Below are positions 24,421-32,133 of a DNA stretch of 53,975 nt, piece by piece. This stretch comes from VAXT01 sp035318925. Its GTDB lineage: Bacteria > Actinomycetota > Thermoleophilia > Gaiellales > Gaiellaceae. The translations under genes and the position numbers were made by a program. The notes beneath the pieces are model-generated. The model did not search any database. It worked only from the letters and a program-made list of their open reading frames with translations, and was not told the origin of the DNA. Where the stretch lies: NCBI GenBank assembly GCA_035318925.1, contig DATHDS010000029.1, forward strand, positions 1-53,975. The letters are read 5' to 3'. How positions within the stretch are numbered: the first letter of the stretch is position 1; every line of letters begins with the position of its first letter.

Positions 24421-25497
24421 TTAGGCGTACGGGTCAGACGTGTAGTACAGCCGCCGCCCGTTCGGAGACCAGAGCGGCGTGTTGTGGCGTCCGACTCCGT
24501 GCGCGACGACCCGCACGGATCCACGCCGGACGTTCATCACCATCAAGTTGCTGCCGGAGCGATATCCGATAAACGCGATTCGCTTCCCGTCGGGTGACCA
24601 GGACGGAAGCTCCGGAGCGAGGCCGCGCGTGGTGGGGAACCGCCGTAGTCCCGACCCGTCCGGGTTGACTGTGTCGACGGTTGCGGACGGGCCTTCGGAC
24701 GTCACGAGGACGAGCCGGCGGCCCGTGGGCGACCACGACGGATCCTGCCCGTCATCCGAGATCAGCGCATAGTGCCGCCCGGGGGAGACGTCCACCGTGT
24801 AGAGCCGAGTTGAGTCTCGATCTTCCGCGGTGAAAACGACCTGCCGCCCCGTCGGCGAGGCTGACACGCCGAGCACATCGAACAGGCCGACGTCCGCCGC
24901 GCTGGCGATGACCCGCCGGCCGCTGCCGTCCGAGTTGGCCACGGCGATCTCGTATGCAGAGTCTCCGACGTCCGACAAGAACGCGAGCCGCGTGCTGGTG
25001 AGCCACGTCGGCTGGGAGGCGTCCGAGATCCAGGTGAGATCGCCTCCGTCACGTCTCACGACCCCGACCGCGCGCTCGAACGGGGGGCGTTCTGGGCAGC
25101 ACGTCTCGAACGCAAGCAACTTCCCGTCCCGGGACCAATCGGGGTCGCGTGCGCTCGAGTTGGGAAGACGAACCAGCCTGCGCACCGGGCCGCCACGCGC
25201 GGGCATGAGGTTGACGCTCCACCAGCCATAGCCGCGTTCGGACCGGAGCCGGTCGAACGCGAGAGTGCCTCCGGCGGGGGAGAGCGCTCGAGCGACGCGT
25301 GGGGCCGGCTTCGACCTGGCAGTGAGGTTGCGGAGCCCGGTGCCATCGACGTTGACCACGAAGATGTTGCTGTTCCCATACCCGCGGTCACGCGAAGGCG
25401 CCTCGGCGACGAGGGCTACGTCGCAGAGGGCGGCACAGACGAGCGAGATCACAGCCACGCGACTACCCACGTCCCGCCGACCGTACTGCTGCTCCAT
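24421..25497 (-). CDS. TolB-like beta-propeller (PD40/WD40-like repeat) exported protein
   Basis: 358 residues. N-terminal hydrophobic segment VAVISLVCAALCDVALVAEA acts as a signal or anchor. At least five PD40-type blades follow, for example DPDWSRDGKLLAFETCC, DPSWSPTGRRLVLVTSEG, LPSWSPDGKRIAFIGYRSGS and TPLWSPNGRRLYYTSD, alternating with NPDGSGLRR-type turns as in TolB. This is a scaffold fold; partner and function are unknown. ATG 25497 lies 10 bases after the amidase stop, so the two are probably one transcript acting at the cell wall. Confidence 0.85.
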   Translation of the reverse strand: MEQQYGRRDVGSRVAVISLVCAALCDVALVAEAPSRDRGYGNSNIFVVNVDGTGLRNLTARSKPAPRVARALSPAGGTLAFDRLRSERGYGWWSVNLMPARGGPVRRLVRLPNSSARDPDWSRDGKLLAFETCCPERPPFERAVGVVRRDGGDLTWISDASQPTWLTSTRLAFLSDVGDSAYEIAVANSDGSGRRVIASAADVGLFDVLGVSASPTGRQVVFTAEDRDSTRLYTVDVSPGRHYALISDDGQDPSWSPTGRRLVLVTSEGPSATVDTVNPDGSGLRRFPTTRGLAPELPSWSPDGKRIAFIGYRSGSNLMVMNVRRGSVRVVAHGVGRHNTPLWSPNGRRLYYTSDPYA

Positions 25498-25507
25498 GAA
25501 GAAACGT

Positions 25508-26155
25508 TCAGGGTTTCGTAAGTAAAACCGCGACGCCGGCGCTGAAGCCGCGCGCCACCTTCCACTGGTACGGGCTCGACTGCAGGAGCCGGCGCTCGGC
25601 CGGGTTCGTCATGAAGCCGGTCTCGACGAGGACGGCGGGGACGTTCGCCCAGTTGAATCCGGTCAGGTCGCTCCGCCGCGAAAGGCCGAGATCTCGGGCC
25701 CCGGTCGCGACCACGGTTGCCTTCTGGATCACCTTCGCGGCGCGCAGGCTCGAGCGGTAGATGTCGTCCGTCCAGCCGCGATGGAAGGCCGGATACAGGG
25801 TCGAAACGCCGTGTTGAGAGGTGTCAGTGGAGCCGTCCGCGTGGATGCGAAGCATGAGCGCGGCGTGCCGGCGGTTGCAGAACTGCGCCCGGGCGATGTT
25901 GCCGCCGTTCCCGTATCTGAAGACGGGGCCTGTCCGGGTCATCGCGACGCGGTAGCCTCGCCGCAGGAGGAGCGTGCGCGTCTTCTTCGCGATCGCGAGC
26001 GCGACCACGGCCTCGCCGTTTGCGCCGCCGCCGTCCTTGATCTTGCGGATGCTCGAGCCGGGCCCGAGCGGCTCCGTCTGCCGGCCGATCGCAGGCGGGG
26101 TGCCGTGCCCGGGATCGAGACAGATGAGCGCTGCGGTCAGAGCCTCGACGATCAC
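25508..26155 (-). CDS. N-acetylmuramoyl-L-alanine amidase (Amidase_3, AmiC/CwlM-like)
   Basis: Zinc hydrolase cleaving the amide between MurNAc and the stem peptide. Motifs: ICLDPGHG (Zn His), GANGEAVVALAIAKK (Zn Glu), LMLRIHADGS (Zn His) and AVLVETGFMTNPAERRLL (catalytic Glu). 215 residues from GTG 26155, chosen because a TATCGT box sits six bases upstream; an ATG at 26185 would add ten residues. No clear signal peptide: residues 1-12 are only mildly hydrophobic. Followed by the propeller gene. Confidence 0.9.
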   Translation of the reverse strand: MIVEALTAALICLDPGHGTPPAIGRQTEPLGPGSSIRKIKDGGGANGEAVVALAIAKKTRTLLLRRGYRVAMTRTGPVFRYGNGGNIARAQFCNRRHAALMLRIHADGSTDTSQHGVSTLYPAFHRGWTDDIYRSSLRAAKVIQKATVVATGARDLGLSRRSDLTGFNWANVPAVLVETGFMTNPAERRLLQSSPYQWKVARGFSAGVAVLLTKP

Positions 26156-26161
26156 GCAGCC

Positions 26162-26167
26162 ACGATA
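26162..26167 (-). promoter_or_regulatory. Leaderless-type -10 box (TATCGT) of the amidase gene
   Basis: Minus-strand TATCGT, six bases, then GTG 26155. The rest of 26168-26344 up to the exporter gene holds only a doubtful mini-ORF. Confidence 0.5.
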
Positions 26168-26344
26168 GCTCGGGCGTTTCCCCAACCGGCATCGACGGGT
26201 TGGTGCCCGCCCGAGCGGTTCCCTGGAGCCGAGCCTCGCGCGCGCTCGAGGCTCGCCGCGACGAGCTCGGCCTCCTGGGCGCGCGCAATGGGGCTCGTCG
26301 CGACGCTCGCCTTCTTCCTCCTCGTCGCGGCGATGAAGTAGGCG

Positions 26345-27118
26345 CTAGAGCGAGCGCTCGGCGCTCTTCAGCCCGCGGAAGGCCCAGAGCAGAAAGGCCG
26401 CGCCGAGCCCTAGCGCGGCGCCGAAGGCGAGCGTGACGTGCGCGGGGTCGCCCGCGATCAGGCTGCGCCCCGCCTCGAGGAGCGCGGTCGCCGGGTTGAC
26501 ACTCGCGACGGCGTGCAGCCAGCCCTTGAGCAGGCCGAGCGGCACGTAGACGGGCGCGAAGAAGAGTGTCAGGAAGACCGGCATCTGCATCACCGGGCCG
26601 GCCTGCATCGTTCGGATCCGGAGGGCGACTCCGGTCGCCCAGAGCGTCCCGGCCAGGTTGACGATCACGGCGAGCGCGTAGAGACCGAAGAGGTCGACTC
26701 CGTTACCGCCGACGTTCATGCCGGCGGTAACGGCGACCAGCGTGAGAATCGTCGCCGTGATCGCCCAGCGGCCGACCGCTGCGATCGCATACCCGGCCAG
26801 CAGGCCCGTTCGGTTGGGCGCCGCCAGCATCAGGCGTCGGGCAAAGCCGTATTCGAAGTCACGCGCGACCCCGAACCCGGTGAACACGCCGTTGAACGCC
26901 GCGGACTGGAGCAGCACGAAGACGAACTGGAACGCGGTGTATCCGGGCGGGAAGTCGAAGCCCGGGATGTTGCTGACCCGCGAGAGGCCGCCCGCGAAGG
27001 CCGTGAAGAAGAAGAGCGGGAAGAGGATCCCCGGTATGAGCAGCGCCGGCGTCGTGTACACGTTGTGCAGGACCCTCCACGCGACCGCGAGGGCCACCGA
27101 CCAGAAGCTCCTGGTCAT
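26345..27118 (-). CDS. ABC-2 type exporter permease (DrrB-like)
   Basis: 257 residues, about six helices in the DrrB/NodJ pattern. PALLIPGILFPLFFFTAFAG is the first helix pair, and the family loop FARRLMLAAPNRTGLLAGYA is present. ATG overlaps the upstream permease stop. With the paralogous permease at 27115-27891 and the ATPase at 27888-28871 it forms a heteromeric drug/lipid exporter. Last gene of the yceI operon. Confidence 0.88.
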   Translation of the reverse strand: MTRSFWSVALAVAWRVLHNVYTTPALLIPGILFPLFFFTAFAGGLSRVSNIPGFDFPPGYTAFQFVFVLLQSAAFNGVFTGFGVARDFEYGFARRLMLAAPNRTGLLAGYAIAAVGRWAITATILTLVAVTAGMNVGGNGVDLFGLYALAVIVNLAGTLWATGVALRIRTMQAGPVMQMPVFLTLFFAPVYVPLGLLKGWLHAVASVNPATALLEAGRSLIAGDPAHVTLAFGAALGLGAAFLLWAFRGLKSAERSL

Positions 27119-27891
27119 GTTCTCGTCAGCCTTCTCTGGAGGGCCCAGACCGAGGCGGAGATCGAGAGCGCGGCGATCAGCAACGCGAAGCCGAAGCCGA
27201 GTGCGAGCGCCTCGGGGTCCCAGCCCACGATGATCAAGCTCCGCACGCCCTCGATCAGGTACGAGACCGGGTTGAACGTCGCCACAATCCGGAACCAGTC
27301 CGTCTGGATCAGGTTCCGCGGCAGGTTCATCGACGACAGGAAGAGCCCGACGAAGAGCAGTGGAAAGAGCCCCTGCACCGCCTCGCCCGAGCCGGTGCGC
27401 AAAGCGAAGAACGCGCCCAGGGCCCCAAAGGCGAACGCGATCAGGGTCGCCAGGCCGAGGATCACGAGCACGCCGAGCGCTCCTGAGGCGATCGAGACGC
27501 CGGCGACCAGCCCGACCGTGAGATAGAAGCAGGCTTGGAGGAAGCCCATCGTCACAACGCCCGCCAGGTGGCCGATGATGAGGGCCGACCCGCGCATCGG
27601 GGTCAGCGAGAGCCGGTTCAGGAAGCCCGTCTGGATGTCGCGGGCGAGGTCGGTGCCCGCATTCATCGTCGCGAAGAGCGCGCCCTGGATGAACGGGAAG
27701 GCGAGGAAGAACGCGAGGAACGAGTCGGACGGAAAGCCGCGCAGGCGCGTCGCCGAGGTGAGGCCGGCCGAGGTGACGGCAAGCAGCGCGGTCGGGAAGA
27801 TGAACGGCGGAATCGCGCTCGCGGGCTGGCGCAGGGTGCGCACGACGGAGCGCTGCGCGATCTGCCCGACCTGGATGGCAAGCGCATTCAT
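27115..27891 (-). CDS. ABC-2 type exporter permease (DrrB-like), second
   Basis: 258 residues with six predicted helices; IPPFIFPTALLAVTSAG and FLNRLSLTPMRGSALIIGHL are the conserved ABC-2 segments, and NPVSYLIEGVRSLIIVGWD precedes the last helix. Overlaps both neighbours by 4 bases (ATGA). Related to but clearly different from the following permease. Confidence 0.88.
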   Translation of the reverse strand: MNALAIQVGQIAQRSVVRTLRQPASAIPPFIFPTALLAVTSAGLTSATRLRGFPSDSFLAFFLAFPFIQGALFATMNAGTDLARDIQTGFLNRLSLTPMRGSALIIGHLAGVVTMGFLQACFYLTVGLVAGVSIASGALGVLVILGLATLIAFAFGALGAFFALRTGSGEAVQGLFPLLFVGLFLSSMNLPRNLIQTDWFRIVATFNPVSYLIEGVRSLIIVGWDPEALALGFGFALLIAALSISASVWALQRRLTRT

Positions 27892-28871
27892 TCTTCGGGA
27901 GCCTCCGCGTCGGCCTCTTCCTGCGCGCCCTCCAGCGACCTGCCCGTCTTGGCCAGGAAGACGTCGTCGAGGCTCGGCGCGTGCAGGTGCAGGTCGGCGA
28001 CGCGCGCTCCCTCGGCGTCGAGGGCGCGCACGATCTCAGCGAGGTCGTCGATGCCGTGCGCGAGCCGCACGGACACGCCCTTCGGCGAGCCGTCCGTCCG
28101 CTCGCCGAAGCGCTCGAGGATCCGCGCGACCGCCGCCGAGTCGGTGCCGTCTGCGGGGATCGCCTCCACCGTCGGCAGGTCGATCTCCGCCTTCAGGTCC
28201 TCGGTCGTCCCCTCGGCGACGATCCGGCCGTGGTCGATGATCCCGATCCGGTCTGCGAGCGCGTCCGCCTCCTCGAGGTACTGCGTCGTCAGGAAGACGG
28301 TCACGCCCTCCTCGCGTGCGAGCCGCGCGACCTCCAGCCAGAGCGCGCTTCGGCTCTGCGGGTCGAGCCCCGTGGTCGGCTCGTCGAGGAAAAGGATCGT
28401 CGGCCGGTGGGCGAGGGCCAGCGCCAGGTCGAGGCGCCGCTTCATCCCGCCGGAATAGCCCTTGACCTTGCGGTCGGCGGCGAGCGTCAGGCCGACGCGC
28501 TCGAGGAGCTCGGCCGCCCGGACCTTTCGCTCGCGGCGGGAGATCCCGTGCAACGCGCACTGGAGACGGAGGTGCTCCCGACCGGTGAGGATCGGGTCGA
28601 GGGCGGCCTCCTGGAGCGCGGCGCCGATCGAACGGCGCACGGCCGGCCCCTCGTTCTCGACGTCGAAGCCGGCCACGCGTGCGTGTCCCGCCGAGGGCGG
28701 AAGAAGCGTCGTCAGGATGTGGACCGTCGTCGACTTGCCCGCGCCGTTGGGCCCGAGGAAGCCGTAGATCTCACCGGGCTGCACGGCGAGGTCGATCCCG
28801 TCGACCGCGCGAATGTCGCCCTTGAATGTGCGAACGAGGCCCTCGGCCTCGATGCCGTGCTGCGCTCTCAC
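27888..28871 (-). CDS. ABC-2 type exporter ATPase (DrrA-like)
   Basis: 327 residues. Walker A GFLGPNGAGKSTTVHIL, signature GYSGGMKRRLDLALAL, Walker B TILFLDEPTTGLD and H-loop FLTTQYLEEAD. A C-terminal DrrA-type extension (from about residue 225) with VADLHLHAPSLDDVFLAKTG is present. GTG 28871 has GGAGG six bases upstream and follows the FMN reductase stop by 7 bases. Confidence 0.92.
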   Translation of the reverse strand: MRAQHGIEAEGLVRTFKGDIRAVDGIDLAVQPGEIYGFLGPNGAGKSTTVHILTTLLPPSAGHARVAGFDVENEGPAVRRSIGAALQEAALDPILTGREHLRLQCALHGISRRERKVRAAELLERVGLTLAADRKVKGYSGGMKRRLDLALALAHRPTILFLDEPTTGLDPQSRSALWLEVARLAREEGVTVFLTTQYLEEADALADRIGIIDHGRIVAEGTTEDLKAEIDLPTVEAIPADGTDSAAVARILERFGERTDGSPKGVSVRLAHGIDDLAEIVRALDAEGARVADLHLHAPSLDDVFLAKTGRSLEGAQEEADAEAPEE

Positions 28872-28878
28872 GCCTCCA

Positions 28879-29442
28879 CTATGCCGCTTCGACGCGCTGC
28901 TGTGTTCGCGGGGCGGCTACCAGGCCCTCGAGGAGCTCGCGGATCGACTCTCGCGTCCTCTCGTCCGTCAGCCGGCCGTCCTCGTCGAAGTGCTCCCAGG
29001 CGACCGGGAGGGCGACTTCCGGCTCCTCGAGCACGATCGCGCCCGGAAAGAGCAGCGCGTCTCGCACCTGTTGCTGCGCGCGGCGAGTGCCGCCGCGGCC
29101 GGTCGAGGCGCCCATGATCGCGACGGGCTTCCAGCGCAGGACCGACGCGAGCGCCGGGCGCGAGAGCCAGTCGATCGCGTTCTTGAGGACGCCGGACGTT
29201 CCGCGGTTGTACTCGGGCGTCGCGAACAGGAGCCCGTCCGCCTCGGCGACCGCGGCTCTCAAGTCGGCAACCGGCCCGGGATCGCCGGCTGCCTCGACGT
29301 CGCCGTCGTAGAAGGGGAGGTGGGAGATGTCGAACTCCTCGATCTCGACGCCCTCGGGCGCCAACTCCCGGGCAGCCCGGAGGAGCGCCCGGTTGTACGA
29401 GCGCTCCCTGAGGCTGCCGGAGATGGCGAGGATTCGAGTCAT
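28879..29442 (-). CDS. NAD(P)H-dependent FMN reductase / quinone reductase (flavodoxin-like)
   Basis: 187 residues. ILAISGSLRERSYNRALLRA binds the FMN phosphate and TPEYNRGTSGVLKNAIDWLS is the second diagnostic loop. Members reduce FMN, azo compounds, quinones or chromate. ATG 29442 shares one base with the yceI stop (TAATG); an upstream in-frame ATG lies inside yceI and is rejected. Together with a MarR regulator and an exporter this points to a response to quinone-like or xenobiotic stress (inference). Confidence 0.88.
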   Translation of the reverse strand: MTRILAISGSLRERSYNRALLRAARELAPEGVEIEEFDISHLPFYDGDVEAAGDPGPVADLRAAVAEADGLLFATPEYNRGTSGVLKNAIDWLSRPALASVLRWKPVAIMGASTGRGGTRRAQQQVRDALLFPGAIVLEEPEVALPVAWEHFDEDGRLTDERTRESIRELLEGLVAAPRTQQRVEAA

Positions 29443-29936
29443 TAGCGGGTGGCCGTGATGTCTGCCGTGATCTCGACTCGCGTCGGGCCCCACTCGATCC
29501 CGCCCGTGATGCGAAGCAGGGTGCTCTCGACGCCCTGGGGGTTGGTTCCGGTGCCCTGGAACTTCGCGTCGAGCTCGACCGGGACAGGGACGTCCTTGAT
29601 AGTCAGCTCGCCGAAGATCTTGTGGCGGTCGCCCTCGACGTGCTCGATGCGGTTCGACTCGAAGCGGATCTCGGGAAAGCGCTCGACCTCGAGAAAATCG
29701 GGCGAGCGGAGATGATCGTCGCGCTGCTGATTGTCGGAGAGGACGCTCGCGGTGCGGACGATCCCCTTGGTCTCGCCGGGCTCGACGGTACCCTCGAAGT
29801 CGGTGAATCGGCCGCTGATCGACTTGAACATCGTCTCTGTGTCAACGACGTCGAAACGGATGCTCGAGTGGACAGGATCGACCGTCCAGGTCCCGGTTGG
29901 GACGAGAGTGGTGGTTTCAGTCTCTACTGCGGACAT
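29442..29936 (-). CDS. YceI-family periplasmic-type lipocalin-fold protein, without signal peptide
   Basis: 164 residues. TWTVDPVHSSIRFDVVDTET is the YceI opening and RFPEIRFESNRIEHVEGDRH the central signature; ELTIKDVPVPVELDAKFQG follows. YceI proteins bind isoprenoid quinones or similar lipids. The start is ATG 29936 with AAGGAG six bases upstream. No signal sequence is present, so it is probably cytoplasmic, as in many actinobacteria. First gene of the operon controlled by the divergent marR. Confidence 0.9.
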   Translation of the reverse strand: MSAVETETTTLVPTGTWTVDPVHSSIRFDVVDTETMFKSISGRFTDFEGTVEPGETKGIVRTASVLSDNQQRDDHLRSPDFLEVERFPEIRFESNRIEHVEGDRHKIFGELTIKDVPVPVELDAKFQGTGTNPQGVESTLLRITGGIEWGPTRVEITADITATR

Positions 29937-29966
29937 CTGGACTCCTTCCAGGTCTAGTGCTAGTAT

Positions 29967-29993
29967 TTGAGTGCTCAATGATTGAGCGATCAA
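29967..29993. promoter_or_regulatory. Tandem MarR-type operator candidates between yceI and marR
   Basis: Two 12-bp pseudo-palindromes, TTGAGTGCTCAA (29967-29978) and TTGAGCGATCAA (29982-29993), repeat with a 15-bp spacing. Between them GCTCAA-TGA-TTGAGC forms a third perfect dyad. They lie in the 75-base divergent gap. Confidence 0.55.
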
Positions 29994-30011
29994 CAATATA
30001 GCGGAGGAAGC

Positions 30012-30479
30012 TTGAGTAGTCAAGTATCAGAGTTGCGAGGCGTAGAACTGGAGGCATGGAGCAACTTCCTCCGCGCCCACGCTGCCGTCACGCGGCAGTT
30101 CAACTCCGACCTCCAGACGACCCACGGCCTGACGATCAACGACTTCGACGTGCTCGCCCAGCTCGCCCGTGCGCCAGAGCGCGCGCTGAAGCGAGTCGAG
30201 CTCTCCGAGCGGGTCCTGCTCACGCCCTCGGGCATCACGCGACTGCTCAAGGGTCTCGAGCGAGCGGGGTACGTGTGCAACCGGTCCTGCGATTCCGATG
30301 CGCGGGTGACCTACGCCGTGCTGACCGACAAGGGGCACGAGAAGCTGCGCCAGGCCGGCCAGACCCATCGCGCAAGCGTGCGCGAGCTCTTCTCGGAGCG
30401 GTTCGAGAAGGACGAGCTTCGCTCGCTCGCCGAGCTGCTCGAGCGCCTGCCGATGCGCGACGTTCCCTGCGACGAGTAG
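30012..30479 (+). CDS. MarR-family transcriptional regulator
   Basis: 155-residue winged-helix regulator. The pattern GLTINDFDVLAQLARAPERA, LSERVLLTPSGITRLLKGLE, and wing DSDARVTYAVLTDKGHEKL is typical of MarR. The start is TTG 30012 with GGAGGA three to four bases upstream; an earlier in-frame TTG (29982) lies in the operator. Divergent from yceI-reductase-exporter, it most likely represses that operon and itself and is released by a small aromatic or oxidant ligand (inference from family). Confidence 0.9.
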   Translation: MSSQVSELRGVELEAWSNFLRAHAAVTRQFNSDLQTTHGLTINDFDVLAQLARAPERALKRVELSERVLLTPSGITRLLKGLERAGYVCNRSCDSDARVTYAVLTDKGHEKLRQAGQTHRASVRELFSERFEKDELRSLAELLERLPMRDVPCDE

Positions 30480-30482
30480 CGT
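30477..30482 (+). promoter_or_regulatory. Leaderless-type -10 box (TAGCGT) overlapping the marR stop
   Basis: TAGCGT, seven bases, then GTG 30490. The first three bases are the marR stop codon. Confidence 0.5.
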
Positions 30483-30489
30483 CCGGCCG

Positions 30490-30993
30490 GTGATCGAGCT
30501 CTACCCGCTGACGCCGGCGTTCCTGGAGGCGCTCCTGGACGGACGCCGCGAGGAGGCTGCGACGCTGCTCGGGGCCGAGCTGCCCGACGAGTTCCCGCGC
30601 GACGGGGAGCGCCGCTTCCTCACCCTGCGGCTCCGGCAGATGCGCGAGGACGCGCGGTTCGAGGACTGGAGCCCGTTCGCAGTCGTTCTCGACGGCCGCA
30701 TGATCGGGCACGCCGGGTATCACGGCCCACCGGGCGTGAACACGAAGAAGACCCCGGACGCCGTCGAGATCGGGTACACGATCGAGCCCGAATACCGGCG
30801 CCGGGGCTTCGCGACGGCCGCGGCGAGCGAGCTCATCCGCCGGGCGGAGGAGCGGGGAATCCAACATGTCATCGCCTGCAGCTCGCCCGGGAACGAACCG
30901 TCGCTCGCGATCATCCGCGGTCTCGGGTTCAGCCAGACAGGCGAGGCGATGGACGAGGAGGACGGGCTCGAGCTTGTCTTTGAGCGCACGTAG
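30490..30993 (+). CDS. GNAT-family N-acetyltransferase (RimJ/RimL-like)
   Basis: 167 residues. EIGYTIEPEYRRRGFATAAA carries motif A (RRGFA acetyl-CoA loop), with NEPSLAIIRGLGFSQTG as motif B. Substrate unknown. It starts at GTG 30490 ten bases after marR and may have its own leaderless promoter. Immediately followed by copy B of the dispersed repeat. Confidence 0.85.
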   Translation: MIELYPLTPAFLEALLDGRREEAATLLGAELPDEFPRDGERRFLTLRLRQMREDARFEDWSPFAVVLDGRMIGHAGYHGPPGVNTKKTPDAVEIGYTIEPEYRRRGFATAAASELIRRAEERGIQHVIACSSPGNEPSLAIIRGLGFSQTGEAMDEEDGLELVFERT

Positions 30994-31100
30994 GTCCCGG
31001 GCCACGGGCCCGGGACTCGCAAAAAGTGCTCCGCACTTTATGCGACCAAAAGCTCGGGAGCCGAGGAACGACCGCTCGACCGGCCCGCCTATGCCGCGAT
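30993..31100. repeat. Dispersed intergenic repeat, copy B
   Basis: Hairpin arms GTCCCGGGCC / GGCCCGGGAC (loop ACG), then AAAGTGC / GCACTTT (loop TCC), then a tail GCGACCAAAAGCTCGGG followed by CTCGACCGGCCCGCC. Order and most bases match copy A at 16161-16270. The first bases overlap the end of the GNAT gene. Confidence 0.8.
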
Positions 31101-31177
31101 CGAGGTGCGCTGCTGAGTACCGACGCGCACGCGCGCGAGGTATTTCGCCAAACCCTCCTACGAGAAACGAGCAACGG

Positions 31178-31183
31178 TAGGCT
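31178..31183 (+). promoter_or_regulatory. Leaderless-type -10 box (TAGGCT) of the xdhC-fdh operon
   Basis: TAGGCT, seven bases, then ATG 31191; no ribosome site. The same hexamer and spacing precede purD. Confidence 0.6.
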
Positions 31184-31190
31184 CGGATCG

Positions 31191-32129
31191 ATGAAGGAGC
31201 TCTCGCCGGACCTCAGACGGTGGCGCGAGCGCGGAGACGAGAGCGTCGCGCTGGCCACGGTCGTCGCGACGCGGAATTCTGCCCCGAGGCCGGTCGGGTC
31301 GAAGCTCGCGGTCTCCGAGCAGGGTGAGCTCGCAGGCTCGGTCTCCGGAGGTTGCGTCGAGAGTGAGGTCTTCGAAGAGGCGCGGGCGGTCCTCGCGGGC
31401 GGGGCGTCACGGCTCCTCTCCTACGGGATCTCCGACGAGCAGGCCTGGTCGGTCGGGCTCCCGTGCGGCGGGGAGATCGACGTGTTCGTCGAACAGGTCG
31501 AGCTGGTCGAGCTCCTGGAGATCGCCGAGCGCATCGAGCGCGGCGAGCGCTTTACCCGCACGACGGCCATCGACGACGCCGGCGGGATGTTCGTCGAGGA
31601 CTATGGCCCGCCGCCGCGGCTGCTCATCTTCGGCGCGGTCGACACCGCCGAAGCGCTGAGCGCCGCCGCGAAACAGCTCGGCTGGGAGACGATCGTCGCC
31701 GATGCGCGCGGCAAGTTCGCGACCGCCGAGCGCATCCCGAGCGCCGACGAGCTCCTGGTCGAATGGCCCGACGAGGCCCTCGCGCGCGTTCAGCCGGACG
31801 AGCACACAGCGGTCGTCGTGCTCACACACGAGGACCGCTTCGACATCCCGGCGCTCAGGGGCGCGCTCGAGACGGATGCGTTCTACGTCGGTGCCCTCGG
31901 CGCGCGCCGGAACCAGGAGCGACGGCGCGAGCGGCTGCTCGAAGCGGGGGTGGAGGCGGAGGCGATCGACCGCATCGCGGGCCCGGCCGGGCTCGACATC
32001 GGGGCCGACACGACGGCCGAGGTCGCCCTCTCGATCCTCGCGGAGATCCTCGCTCGCCGGGCGGGGCGCTCGGGCGGCCCGCTGAAGGACGCTAAGGGTC
32101 GCATCCACGCCGAGCTTCAGAGAAGATAG
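31191..32129 (+). CDS. xdhC: XdhC/CoxI family protein
   Basis: 312 residues. XdhC proteins bind molybdenum cofactor and sulfurate it for xanthine-dehydrogenase-type enzymes. VGSKLAVSEQGELAGSVSGG followed by CVESEV is the first signature and GLPCGGEIDVFVEQ the second. The C-terminal Rossmann-like domain runs from LLIFGAVDTAEALS to YVGALGARRNQERRRERL. No molybdenum hydroxylase is encoded in the window. First gene of an operon whose next enzyme is a metal-free formate dehydrogenase, which needs no such factor, so the link is odd. Confidence 0.88.
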   Translation: MKELSPDLRRWRERGDESVALATVVATRNSAPRPVGSKLAVSEQGELAGSVSGGCVESEVFEEARAVLAGGASRLLSYGISDEQAWSVGLPCGGEIDVFVEQVELVELLEIAERIERGERFTRTTAIDDAGGMFVEDYGPPPRLLIFGAVDTAEALSAAAKQLGWETIVADARGKFATAERIPSADELLVEWPDEALARVQPDEHTAVVVLTHEDRFDIPALRGALETDAFYVGALGARRNQERRRERLLEAGVEAEAIDRIAGPAGLDIGADTTAEVALSILAEILARRAGRSGGPLKDAKGRIHAELQRR

Positions 32130-32133
32130 GCAC

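Noticed and set aside
26288..26341. Mini-ORF encoding a 17-residue hydrophobic peptide (MGLVATLAFFLLVAAMK)
   Set aside because: Possible single helix, but no ribosome site or promoter box and no way to confirm from sequence.
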